Source: Lactobacillus sp. ESL0791 (GTDB lineage Bacteria; Bacillota; Bacilli; Lactobacillales; Lactobacillaceae). From it: DNA of 64,000 nucleotides. The notes under the pieces were generated by a model. It made no database searches, was not told the DNA's origin, and saw only the letters and a list, made by a program, of their open reading frames with translations. The position numbers were made by a program, and so were the translations under genes. The DNA lies in contig NZ_JAQTHU010000001.1 of the NCBI RefSeq assembly GCF_029433255.1, positions 1,178,001 to 1,242,000 on the forward strand, read 5' to 3'. Position 1 is the first letter of the stretch. Every line of letters begins with the position of its first letter. This document shows positions 17,353-24,717 of the stretch, piece by piece.

Positions 17353-18310
17353 GTCTATCTCCTTTGCGTTTTAAGTAAATGCTCGTCAAGATGTAACTAG
17401 CGATCGTAATCAGCCAACTGCCTAGCAGCAGCAATCCTAAATGCATTGGCTGCGAATAGAAGGCGCGCCAACGTAAAAAAATGTAGGCAAGCACTTCAAG
17501 CAGTGCTTCAAATAAAATCAGGCGCCCGCCACGATTTACCAGCAGTGTTTGTAGCAAACTGCCGCGCAAGTGGCTTTGTCTAGCCGATTCACAGTTGATC
17601 ACAGCAATTAGTACATTAGCTAAAATGGCGATTATTAAAAACAATAAAATTAGCAATAATTCACGAATTACCGAAAATTGCCGGCTTTGGTGTTTTTTTA
17701 CAAAAAGCGGCGTGTAAACCTGTGTATGGTAATGCCGTGCAATCTTTTGGGTCAATTTAGGCGCTGCGTCGATGACGACCCGGTAATTTTTCAGCGGATT
17801 TTGGGCTGTCGGCTGCATAATGCCGGTTGTCAGGTAATATTTGTTCTGCTTGATCTGCCGGTAATGCTTTAAATTGCCAATGACGGAATAATAACGGTTG
17901 CCCCACAAAATATATTGGTTATTTTGTGTCTTAACAGTAGTTACCTTTGCCTCGGCACCAAGAACTGCAAATGATATCTGCCCGGTAAAATCATCGGAAG
18001 AAAAATAGCGGCCTGACTCGGTGGGCATGGTAACAACGTTATGGTTGGCCCAAACCAAGACCTGATCCTTTCCATAACGGCTGTCTAAATGAAGTTGAAT
18101 TTTTTTATTAGGATAAGTTTTAGTCAAATATTTCAAGAAACTACTAATCGACTTTTTGCTGTTGATTTTAAGATAGCGGGTGTTATTGCTAAGACCGTGA
18201 GCCTCAAGCAGCTGGTCTGCTTCCCGCGACTGAATGTTCGACAGCATGCTGCCAATGCCTAAAAAACTCAAAAAGGTAATAAAAATTAGTAAGATTTTTT
18301 TATAATTCAT
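17345..18310 (-). CDS. Orphan MacB/FtsX-like membrane protein
   Basis: A 321-residue protein: one N-terminal transmembrane helix (residues 5-24), an extracellular domain (about 25-215) and about three C-terminal transmembrane helices. The stretch GRYFSSDDFTGQISFAVLG followed by YSVIG resembles the periplasmic core of MacB-type permeases (GRFF...VAVLG...VIG). No ATPase gene is adjacent: the neighbours are rsmF and a methyltransferase-like gene, overlapping by 8 and 4 bases. The family assignment is an inference from this motif and the topology; the role is unknown. Confidence 0.6.
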   Translation of the reverse strand: MNYKKILLIFITFLSFLGIGSMLSNIQSREADQLLEAHGLSNNTRYLKINSKKSISSFLKYLTKTYPNKKIQLHLDSRYGKDQVLVWANHNVVTMPTESGRYFSSDDFTGQISFAVLGAEAKVTTVKTQNNQYILWGNRYYSVIGNLKHYRQIKQNKYYLTTGIMQPTAQNPLKNYRVVIDAAPKLTQKIARHYHTQVYTPLFVKKHQSRQFSVIRELLLILLFLIIAILANVLIAVINCESARQSHLRGSLLQTLLVNRGGRLILFEALLEVLAYIFLRWRAFYSQPMHLGLLLLGSWLITIASYILTSIYLKRKGDRLA

Positions 18311-19053
18311 GCTTTTATCTCAAAAATTTGCTCGTCTATAAAATCGTAACTCACAAATGAATTGTCAATTTCACGCATTGCCTGCGATTTAACAAATTGC
18401 ATTTTGGTCCAAAATTCCGGTGAATTGGTTGCACCATTTTTTTCACCGACAAACAACAAGTGACTGTTCGGGCTGTACTTACGCCAGGCTGCTACTGCTT
18501 CCAGATCACTTTTGGTAAAATTCGGCGCCCAAGAACAGACAATAAGGTCGACACCGTGAAATTTTTTGATGGCTTCAGTGGCCCCGAGCGGTAAAAGCGG
18601 GTAAAATGGTTGGGCACCTGTGGAAGAAGTTTTGGACCATTCCAAAGAATCCGTTGCTTTGACGTTGAGCCCGACTTGTGCCAATGCCAGCGACCAGTAG
18701 GCGTTACCTGCCATAATCTCCAAAGCGGAATTAACCTTCAGCTGACATTTGATCAGAGCTGCCGTTGTCAGATTAGGCAGCGACCAGACCCCGTATTTCA
18801 ATGATAAAAATTGCCGCACGCTGTTCAGCAAGTTATTCATCACTTTTAAACTGGAACGCTTGCCTTCCCTGCTTGCAGATGCAATCGTTTCATATTGGTC
18901 AGGCAGTAAGCCTAATTTTGCTGGTGCTTGCAGCAGCACTTTTCCATCTGCAACGGTCTTGATTATTGCGGCAACCTCAATTGCTTGTTCATGAACCAGT
19001 TGGTTGCCAATTTGTTGGTCTTGTTGTTTAATTTTATCTAAAAAATTTGTCAT
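18307..19053 (-). CDS. Methyltransferase-like protein of unknown function
   Basis: A 248-residue protein from the ATG at 19053, where AAGGA lies 8 bases upstream; the frame extends to 19080 without a ribosome site. ALEIMAGNAYWSLALAQ followed by NVKATD looks like the glycine-rich loop and acidic residue of a class I SAM-binding fold, and VDLIVCSWAPN like the following catalytic strand. Substrate unknown. Its stop overlaps the start of the MacB-like gene (ATGA), so the two and rsmF form a coupled operon. Confidence 0.6.
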   Translation of the reverse strand: MTNFLDKIKQQDQQIGNQLVHEQAIEVAAIIKTVADGKVLLQAPAKLGLLPDQYETIASASREGKRSSLKVMNNLLNSVRQFLSLKYGVWSLPNLTTAALIKCQLKVNSALEIMAGNAYWSLALAQVGLNVKATDSLEWSKTSSTGAQPFYPLLPLGATEAIKKFHGVDLIVCSWAPNFTKSDLEAVAAWRKYSPNSHLLFVGEKNGATNSPEFWTKMQFVKSQAMREIDNSFVSYDFIDEQIFEIKA

Positions 19054-19135
19054 CTTCACGTCCTTATATGATTTTACCATTCCAAGAGCTAGATTTCAGT
19101 TATAATAAAAGACAAGCAAACAAAGGAGAATTTTT

Positions 19136-19720
19136 ATGGCTAATAAATCTAAAACTAACAAGCAAGAAAATGAGAGTTGGGGCAGAACTATCCTTGATGC
19201 TGTCATTATGGTGGCAGTCATCTGGGCTGCTTTCTGGCTGCTGTTCAGAGCAAGTTTTGCGCCCTTCTCTAACGACCGCGTGTCCGGTATTTCAATGCAG
19301 CCGACCTTTGAAGACAATGACCGTTTAATCGCTTCAAGAAAGTTTCAGCCTAAACGCAACATCACAGTTGTTTTGTATGCCCCTAAGGCTGCCAACGACC
19401 AGCCTGGAGCAGTTTATATTAAGCGCATGATTGGCTTGCCTGGTGACACGATTGTTTCCAAAAATGATCAGATCTACGTTAATGGCAAACAATTGCCCGA
19501 GCCGTATCTAAATAATAATTACAAAAAAGCTGACAACGACCGCGGTATGACTTATACCAATAATTTTACAGTTAAGGTTCCTAAAGGAAAATATTTTGTC
19601 ATGGGCGACCATCGCGATGTTTCTAAGGATTCACGGATTTTTGGTTTTGTTAAGCGCAGCGAATTTATCGGTCAAGTCAAGTTGCGCTACTGGCCGTTTA
19701 ATAAAATACAAACTTACTAA
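19136..19720 (+). CDS. Type I signal peptidase, copy 1
   Basis: A 194-residue membrane-bound signal peptidase. The transmembrane helix is at about residues 19-40. The catalytic Ser is in SGISMQPTFEDNDRL (about residue 55) and the catalytic Lys in YIKRMIGLPGD. The conserved MGDHRDVSKDSR is near the C-terminus. It cleaves Sec signal peptides outside the membrane. AAAGGAG precedes the ATG, and TATAAT at 19101-19106 is a probable -10 box. A second, closely similar gene follows. Confidence 0.95.
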   Translation: MANKSKTNKQENESWGRTILDAVIMVAVIWAAFWLLFRASFAPFSNDRVSGISMQPTFEDNDRLIASRKFQPKRNITVVLYAPKAANDQPGAVYIKRMIGLPGDTIVSKNDQIYVNGKQLPEPYLNNNYKKADNDRGMTYTNNFTVKVPKGKYFVMGDHRDVSKDSRIFGFVKRSEFIGQVKLRYWPFNKIQTY

Positions 19721-19753
19721 TTAATATTGCATTCAAAGGATTTAGAAAAAGTT

Positions 19754-20317
19754 ATGACGAATAAATCTAAAAATCAAAATGAAGAAAGCTTTGGCAGATC
19801 TGTCCTTGATGTCATTATCATGGTAGTCATTATGCTTGGCATCTACTATCTGCTATTTACGTTTGTCCTGTCAAACGATAATGTTTCGGGACCATCCATG
19901 CAACCGACTTTTGAAAATAATGATCGTTTAATTGCGGTGAGGCACTTTAATCCCCAACGCAACAATATTGTGATTCTCAAGGCTCCGGATGAAAAAGGTG
20001 CCATTTATATCAAGCGCATCATCGGCCTGCCCGGTGACATGGTCACCTCAAAGAAGGATAAGTTATACATTAACGGCAAACAAATCGCCGAGCCATACTT
20101 AAATAATAAGTATAAAAAAGCCGACAATGCCGCAGGCCAGTCTTATACTAACGATTTCACACTGAAAAGACGGGTACCGAAAAATTGTTACTTCGTCATG
20201 GGTGACCACCGTGATGTTTCCAAAGATTCCCGATACTTCGGTTTTGTTAAGCGCAGTGCGTTAGTCGGTCAAGTTAAGTTACGCTACTGGCCGTTTAATA
20301 AAATTGGCACTTTTTAA
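19754..20317 (+). CDS. Type I signal peptidase, copy 2
   Basis: A 187-residue paralogue of the preceding gene with the same catalytic Ser (SGPSMQPTFENNDRL), Lys (YIKRIIGLPGD) and MGDHRDVSKDSR motifs, and one N-terminal membrane helix. The start is placed at the ATG at 19754, because MTNKSKNQNEESFGRSVLD lines up with the N-terminus of copy 1; AAGGA lies 13 bases upstream, slightly far. A TTG at 19727 in the same frame lacks a ribosome site. Tandem duplication is evident. Division of labour between the copies is unknown. Confidence 0.93.
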   Translation: MTNKSKNQNEESFGRSVLDVIIMVVIMLGIYYLLFTFVLSNDNVSGPSMQPTFENNDRLIAVRHFNPQRNNIVILKAPDEKGAIYIKRIIGLPGDMVTSKKDKLYINGKQIAEPYLNNKYKKADNAAGQSYTNDFTLKRRVPKNCYFVMGDHRDVSKDSRYFGFVKRSALVGQVKLRYWPFNKIGTF

Positions 20318-20386
20318 ATAATTCATTTTTGAATTTTGTGGTCTTTTCCGTTAAAATTAAGGTAAGAAGTAGAAGGAGAATCTATT

Positions 20387-20575
20387 ATGGATCAACAAGA
20401 AGAATTGTCCAATGCAATTATCGATTATCAGGTAAAGCACCATGTAAACGATACTGACTTGGCCTTTGCCAGTCACCTCTCAGTAGAAAAGATTCATGCG
20501 ATGAAGACTGGTGATGGTGAATTTACCAGCGAAGAAATCAATCAGCTCTATGATTACATGACGACTAATGCCTAG
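20387..20575 (+). CDS. Small protein, LBP_cg2779-like
   Basis: A 62-residue acidic protein resembling the lactobacillus LBP_cg2779 family, with a helix-turn-helix-like pattern (DTDLAFASHLSVEKIHAMK). AGAAGGAGAA precedes the ATG. It is a short single-gene unit with its own terminator. No function is known. Confidence 0.75.
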   Translation: MDQQEELSNAIIDYQVKHHVNDTDLAFASHLSVEKIHAMKTGDGEFTSEEINQLYDYMTTNA

Positions 20576-20583
20576 TCATTAAA

Positions 20584-20622
20584 TAAAACGCCTCTCAAGT
20601 TAATTACTTGAAAGACGTTTTT
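20584..20622 (+). terminator. Terminator after the 62-residue protein
   Basis: A hairpin built on CTCAAGT/ACTTGAAAG with AAAACG/CGTTTT outer pairs ends in TTTTT. It closely resembles another terminator at 23832-23872. Confidence 0.75.
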
Positions 20623-20700
20623 AATTTGCACTGTAGTTAGTCAACCTTAAACAGAATATACTATAAGATAACTAATATTATAAATTAGAAAGGAAAAGCG

Positions 20701-20787
20701 GTGAACAATAAAAAATTAATCAGTATTTTGATTGTCTTGTCCGCTTCAGCCAACAGTCAGACGGCGACTCAATTAAATTCTGAATAA
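20701..20787 (+). CDS. 28-residue leader-like peptide or truncated secreted protein
   Basis: A GTG-initiated frame of 28 codons preceded by AAAGGA: a basic start (NNKK), a hydrophobic core LISILIVLSASA and a polar tail SQTATQLNSE, i.e. a signal-peptide shape. It is isolated between two terminators, so it is a transcription unit of its own. Either it is a remnant of a secreted-protein gene or a real short exported peptide. No family was recognised and no strong promoter consensus was seen (TATACT at 20657-20662 is a possible -10 box). Confidence 0.35.
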   Translation: MNNKKLISILIVLSASANSQTATQLNSE

Positions 20788-20836
20788 GCAAAAAGAAGTA
20801 ATATAAGATACAGCATAATGTATTACTTTTTTTGCT
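20787..20836. terminator. Bidirectional terminator between peptide frame and secreted protein
   Basis: AGCAAAAAGAAGTAATA (20787-20803) pairs with TATTACTTTTTTTGCT (20821-20836), giving a long A/T-flanked stem. It can serve both the peptide frame and the convergent gene ending at 20844. Confidence 0.7.
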
Positions 20837-20843
20837 ATGTCAG

Positions 20844-22184
20844 TCAATTTATAGAGACTTGATTAATATTGAAAGTATACTTACCAATATGGGGAAGTTG
20901 TTTTTTATTAGGAATCAAATATATATAAAACTCAAATGAATGGGATTCAGGGTCATCTTCATCAAATACTGAAGACGCTCCGATCCTATAGTTTTCAAAA
21001 TCAGTAAATGTTTTGTGCATTTTTTTCAAATCTTTTTTTATTAATTCTTTTTCGCTCTTAAATATCTTTTTTCTGTCTTTAGCAGAATTAATTGCACCTT
21101 TATAAGAACTAATGTCAGAAAATTCTATCAACTTTTTGTCATCAGGATTTTTAAATCCCAGTATATCACTGACTATATCAGCATGTCCTTGTTCATCCTC
21201 GTCATCAGCATCATCAGTGTTATAGCCAGAATAACCAAATTCTAAATCAGCGGCTAACTGGACTTGTTTGTTCTTTATTGTTTTAGGAAAAAGCTTTATT
21301 AATTTCTGATCAATTAATGAACCACTTATACAATAGGGATATTCTACTGTCTTAGGGTCAAAATAAACACGAGGCTGTATAGGTAGTTTTGCATTTGTGG
21401 GCAATAAATAAATAACTGATTTACCATAATTCTTCTTATTTGTTTTAGGAGTAACATAGCCACCAATTAAATAATTACTAAAATCAGTGAAATTTTTACC
21501 TTGCTTTACTAATTCTTGATTAATTTGCTTTTTTTCAAATGACAGCAACTGATTATCTGGTCCTGTGAATTTCTCATTATTGACAAGTCTAACGATATTA
21601 TTGTTGTCTTTATCCAGTAAGTCTTTTTCAACATACGTATATGGTTTGATATTATCAAACGAAGTAACATCGTATGGCATTCTGCCATATAAATCAGCAG
21701 CTAATTGCACTTGTTTGTTTCTAACAGTTCCTGGAAAAAGCTTGATTAAGCTATTGTTGATTTTATTATTGAGTTCATTAATTGACTTATCAATTGCCGG
21801 ATTTTTTGGATCAAAAAGCCATATTGGTCTATTCGACATGCCTCTTGCTAAATAGCCTTGCCAAACATAGGCAGGCTGTGCTAAGGAATCTCCCGATATT
21901 TTATAGTAATTATCTTTTTCAGTACCATGTTTCAAAGTAATTTTTCCGTTGACATATAAAGTACTGTCAGTAAAACCTTTTAAATTGCCTTTTTTCTTAG
22001 TATGGTCCCTATTCCATATAATCATATTCTTACATGGATTTTTGATATGATACGGCTTTATCTTGTAATTTTTTTGACTGACTATTGCATATCTGGCTGC
22101 ATAAACTTTGTTCGTAGTAAATTGTGTAGCGATATTTAATAAAGAAATAAATAACATAATAGAAAGTAAATATTTGTGCTTCAT
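20844..22184 (-). CDS. Secreted protein with two internal repeats and SH3-like N-terminal part
   Basis: A 446-residue exported protein with a signal peptide (about residues 1-29, ending NKVYA). Residues about 40-115 resemble the wall-associated SH3/SLAP-like segments of lactobacilli (IIWNRDHTKK, TLKHGTEK, YVWQGYLARG). Two homologous units follow at about 140-268 and 289-432. Each has LIKLFP-T--NKQVQLAADL, an (E)KKQINQEL / EKELIKKDL block, FTDF-NY-IG and a closing IYL(L/I)P. No LPXTG anchor is present. Function unknown; attachment may be non-covalent. AAGGAG precedes the ATG. It is transcribed towards the shared terminator. Confidence 0.75.
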   Translation of the reverse strand: MKHKYLLSIMLFISLLNIATQFTTNKVYAARYAIVSQKNYKIKPYHIKNPCKNMIIWNRDHTKKKGNLKGFTDSTLYVNGKITLKHGTEKDNYYKISGDSLAQPAYVWQGYLARGMSNRPIWLFDPKNPAIDKSINELNNKINNSLIKLFPGTVRNKQVQLAADLYGRMPYDVTSFDNIKPYTYVEKDLLDKDNNNIVRLVNNEKFTGPDNQLLSFEKKQINQELVKQGKNFTDFSNYLIGGYVTPKTNKKNYGKSVIYLLPTNAKLPIQPRVYFDPKTVEYPYCISGSLIDQKLIKLFPKTIKNKQVQLAADLEFGYSGYNTDDADDEDEQGHADIVSDILGFKNPDDKKLIEFSDISSYKGAINSAKDRKKIFKSEKELIKKDLKKMHKTFTDFENYRIGASSVFDEDDPESHSFEFYIYLIPNKKQLPHIGKYTFNINQVSIN

Positions 22185-22472
22185 AATAACTCCTTACCTA
22201 AATTTTTATTAATTGGTTATAGCATAGTATTTTGCGTATTAAAACAAAATTGATAATTGTCTTTTATATTTAAGATGTTTTTCGGTATCTCTATTTTAAG
22301 CTTAACTAGTATGCTAGTACTTTTTCACTGCTCATGCTCATTAATTTTAGTAGTATGCTCTATTTTCTAACTAGTTTAAAATTATTTGTAATTAAAAGTT
22401 GAAGAAATTTGTGTTCTTCATACTTTTGAATGAAACCGGGTAATAGTTTAATAATTGTTTGATTATTTGCTC
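22185..22472. other. AT-rich gene-free stretch left of the IS element
   Basis: No gene is seen. It holds the upstream region of the secreted-protein gene: on the minus strand an extended -10 box (TGC followed by TATAAC, 22216-22224). It also has imperfect inverted and direct repeats around 22293-22383 (TTTTAAGCTTAACTAGT against AACTAGTTTAAAAT; AGTATGCT twice). These may be folding or remnant sequence; no function can be assigned. Confidence 0.4.
22459..22472 (+). repeat. 14-base direct repeat, left flank of IS
   Basis: TTGATTATTTGCTC directly abuts the left inverted repeat of the IS30-family element. The identical 14 bases abut the right inverted repeat at 23705-23718. Read as the target-site duplication. 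Confidence 0.75.
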
Positions 22473-22498
22473 GCCGAGTTTACAATCTAAGTGCAACA
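22473..22498 (+). repeat. IS left terminal inverted repeat
   Basis: It begins GCCGAGTTTACAA and ends AAGTGCAACA. It matches the complement of 23679-23704 at 19 of 26 positions. Confidence 0.8.
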
Positions 22499-22575
22499 GT
22501 TGATAAAGCACGACAAAAAAAGCCATAAAGACTAAACTGTTAATTATTTACCCCAATAACAGAAAGGTGTCTTTT

Positions 22576-23589
22576 ATGACTTCAGTTAATTCTAACACAT
22601 ATACTCATTTATCTCCTGCTGAACGCGGTCAAATTCAAGCTTTATCTGAAGCTGGCTTATCCATGCGTAAAATTGCTCTTAAACTTGAGCGCAATGCCAG
22701 TACTATTTCCCGCGAATTAAAGCGTAACCGCACGACTCAGCTAGATTATCAAGGTAAGTATTTCGGTGCTTACTTCGCTGATACGGCGCAAATTTATTAT
22801 CATAGGCGGCGACAAGCTTGTCATGCTAAAGATTATTGCCTTAAGGCACAGGATTTTTTTAATCAGCTGACATTGATTATCAAGAATCCCTTTCGTGATG
22901 ATGGTATTGATGGTTTTATTGCTAATTACAAGCGAATGTATCCTAGTTGCCCCTGTCCCTCAACACCAATGGTTTACCGCTTAATTGATCAAGGTAAATT
23001 GGCAATTAAGAACGGTGATCTTCCTCGTAAAGTTCGGCTAAGGCACTCAGGACATCATCGTAAGCGTACCCGCCAACACAAGAAACGTCTTGGCAATTCT
23101 ATTGAGCAAAGACCTAAAGCAGCTGATGAACGCAGTGAGGCTGGCCACTTTGAAGGGGATCTGGTGAAAGGCATTAGGCGTGCGACTAGTTCGGCTTTGC
23201 TGACTCTTACTGATCGCAAAACTCGCTTTGAAATCATAATTAAAATACCTGATTACAAAGCAGATACTTGTTTCAAAGCAGTTCAGAAAGCAGTCAATGA
23301 CCACCCTGGTTGGTTTAAAACGATTACGTTTGACAATGGTTCAGAATTTGCTCGCGTTGATGAAGTGAAGGGGGTAGATGTTTATTTTGCCCATCCTTAC
23401 ACACCAAGTGAGCGTGGCAGTAACGAGAATGCCAATGGCCTGCTGCGAGAATTTTTCCCTAAGGGCAAGACAATGGCAAAGGTGACTGATGAATATGTAA
23501 AACGGGCACAAAATGCCTTGAATAACAAACATCGGAGAATTCTCGGATATCAAACAGCAAGGGAAGTTTTTATGGCAGAGATAGCCTGA
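22576..23589 (+). CDS. IS30-family transposase
   Basis: A 337-residue transposase. The N-terminus has an IS30-type helix-turn-helix (LSPAERGQIQALSEAGLSMR, then ASTISRELKRN). The DDE core shows HFEGDLVKG, TFDNGSEFA and the Glu in SNENANGLLREFFPKG. No frameshift or stop interrupts it, so it is probably active. The start is the ATG at 22576 with AAAGG 8 bases upstream; a GTG at 22567 lies within that ribosome site. Confidence 0.95.
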   Translation: MTSVNSNTYTHLSPAERGQIQALSEAGLSMRKIALKLERNASTISRELKRNRTTQLDYQGKYFGAYFADTAQIYYHRRRQACHAKDYCLKAQDFFNQLTLIIKNPFRDDGIDGFIANYKRMYPSCPCPSTPMVYRLIDQGKLAIKNGDLPRKVRLRHSGHHRKRTRQHKKRLGNSIEQRPKAADERSEAGHFEGDLVKGIRRATSSALLTLTDRKTRFEIIIKIPDYKADTCFKAVQKAVNDHPGWFKTITFDNGSEFARVDEVKGVDVYFAHPYTPSERGSNENANGLLREFFPKGKTMAKVTDEYVKRAQNALNNKHRRILGYQTAREVFMAEIA

Positions 23590-23598
23590 CAGAAAAAA

Positions 23599-23637
23599 AG
23601 TTGGTGCAGATTTCGCTACGCTCCATCTGCACCAACT
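23599..23637 (-). terminator. Hairpin just after transposase; minus-strand terminator
   Basis: AGTTGGTGCAGAT (23599-23611) and ATCTGCACCAACT (23625-23637) form a perfect 13-base stem. A run of seven A precedes it on the plus strand, so the minus strand reads hairpin then T7. It would stop transcription entering the element from the right. Confidence 0.7.
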
Positions 23638-23678
23638 AGCAACAAAAACATATTATTCAGTTTAGTCTTTAATCCAGG

Positions 23679-23704
23679 TGTTGCACTTGATTTGACAATT
23701 CAGC
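23679..23704 (-). repeat. IS right terminal inverted repeat
   Basis: Its complement begins GCTGAATTGTCAA and ends AAGTGCAACA, pairing with 22473-22498. Confidence 0.8.
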
Positions 23705-23718
23705 TTGATTATTTGCTC
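23705..23718 (+). repeat. 14-base direct repeat, right flank of IS
   Basis: Second copy of TTGATTATTTGCTC, directly after the right end of the element. Confidence 0.75.
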
Positions 23719-23831
23719 TATCTTTTCTGTAATTTGTTTCTTGACTTCTTTCAATGCTGATAACAGGTAGATCCATTAACTTAGTGGAAGCAGAAATTAA
23801 AAAACAATTATTCTTTTCTTGACTCAAACAT

Positions 23832-23872
23832 AAAAAACGCCTTTCAAGTAGTTTAACCTGGAAGGCGTTTTT
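23832..23872. terminator. Terminator of the six-permease operon
   Basis: AAAAACGCCTTTC and GGAAGGCGTTTTT form the stem, with A/T runs on both sides. On the minus strand it lies just after the last membrane-protein gene (stop at 23894). The stretch 23719-23831 between the IS and this hairpin shows no gene. Confidence 0.75.
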
Positions 23873-23893
23873 AATTTGCTCTATTTTAAAGTT

Positions 23894-24700
23894 TTACTTA
23901 TTCGATTCTGCTTCAACAAAGCGATTGATCAAAAATAAATTAATTCCTGCAATCACAATATCATAACTAAATATGATAATCAGCTCTTCTATCATCTTAC
24001 GATTAATTCCATGGGAGATTCCTTCAAAGATACCGACCATCTGCGGCAAAACGTTATCAATAAAATCAATCATAATCCAACTAAGAACGATAATTAACAC
24101 TAAGCGAATCAAATTAACAATAAGTTTACTTGAAGTCCCGGGTAAAAATTCAGCTAATGAATGACTTGTAAAATTTAAAAAACTAACAGTTACATAAAGA
24201 GCCGCACCAACTAAAACGAACATTAATGCCGTTTCTAAGATACGATCAATGCCTACTCTTTGCAGTAAAGAAACAAAATTACTAAAATCTTGATGGTCAT
24301 TTATAAATAAATCGTAGACAAATTCAGGCACAGTTATAATTAAAACCTGCAAAATCATTAGATAAATAAACGAAAATAATGCACTTAAAGTGTTGGCTAA
24401 GTAAAGACCAATATCACTGACAGGTGCTAGTCGCCAAGTTTGGCTGCGGTTAACTTTTTCGACCTTACTGCTGCTATAAGCTAAATAAATCGTATCTAAA
24501 ACAAAACTGGTGATAAAAATCGTTAAAACATACACGACTGGAAATTCTTTCCAAGGACTAGCCGTATAATTGCCCAGTGTGCTACTCACAAGCCAAGCAG
24601 CGATAAAAACCGCGCCAATCAGCTGAACCAGCAGAAAACAGTACGCATATTTACTCCTTTTTCTAAATAATTCACTAAATAAATTTTTGCTTTCATTCAT
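23894..24700 (-). CDS. ABC permease-like membrane protein MP6 (last of six paralogues)
   Basis: A 268-residue protein with about six transmembrane helices. It carries the family motif NRSQTWRLAP (84-93) in the loop after TM2, which corresponds to the ATPase-contacting loop of ABC-2 permeases. It has FTSHSLAEFLPGTSSK before TM5 and the C-terminal EAESNK. It is most similar in layout to MP1 at the head of the array (both carry the long TM3-TM4 loop). Probably a membrane partner of the single ATPase at 28863-29567. Substrate unknown. Confidence 0.75.
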   Translation of the reverse strand: MNESKNLFSELFRKRSKYAYCFLLVQLIGAVFIAAWLVSSTLGNYTASPWKEFPVVYVLTIFITSFVLDTIYLAYSSSKVEKVNRSQTWRLAPVSDIGLYLANTLSALFSFIYLMILQVLIITVPEFVYDLFINDHQDFSNFVSLLQRVGIDRILETALMFVLVGAALYVTVSFLNFTSHSLAEFLPGTSSKLIVNLIRLVLIIVLSWIMIDFIDNVLPQMVGIFEGISHGINRKMIEELIIIFSYDIVIAGINLFLINRFVEAESNK

Positions 24701-24717
24701 TCTTTTTTCCTCCTTTT

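Larger units (their letters stand above)
22473..23704 (+). mobile_element. IS30-family insertion sequence, apparently complete
   Basis: A 1232-base element bounded by imperfect 26-base terminal inverted repeats (19 of 26 positions match; both inner ends read AAGTGCAACA). It contains one intact DDE transposase. A subterminal inverted repeat, TAAAGACTAAACTG (22526-22539) and its complement (23658-23671), lies inside. A 14-base direct repeat flanks it. Intact ends, intact gene and intact flanking repeats suggest a fairly recent insertion. Confidence 0.88.

Noticed and set aside
22261..22400. Small RNA gene in the repeat-rich stretch left of the IS
   Set aside because: The inverted repeats are imperfect and no promoter-terminator pair could be placed; kept only as an unexplained gap.
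22560..22800. Frameshifted or decayed transposase
   Set aside because: The transposase frame is intact from 22576 to 23589 with all three catalytic residues.
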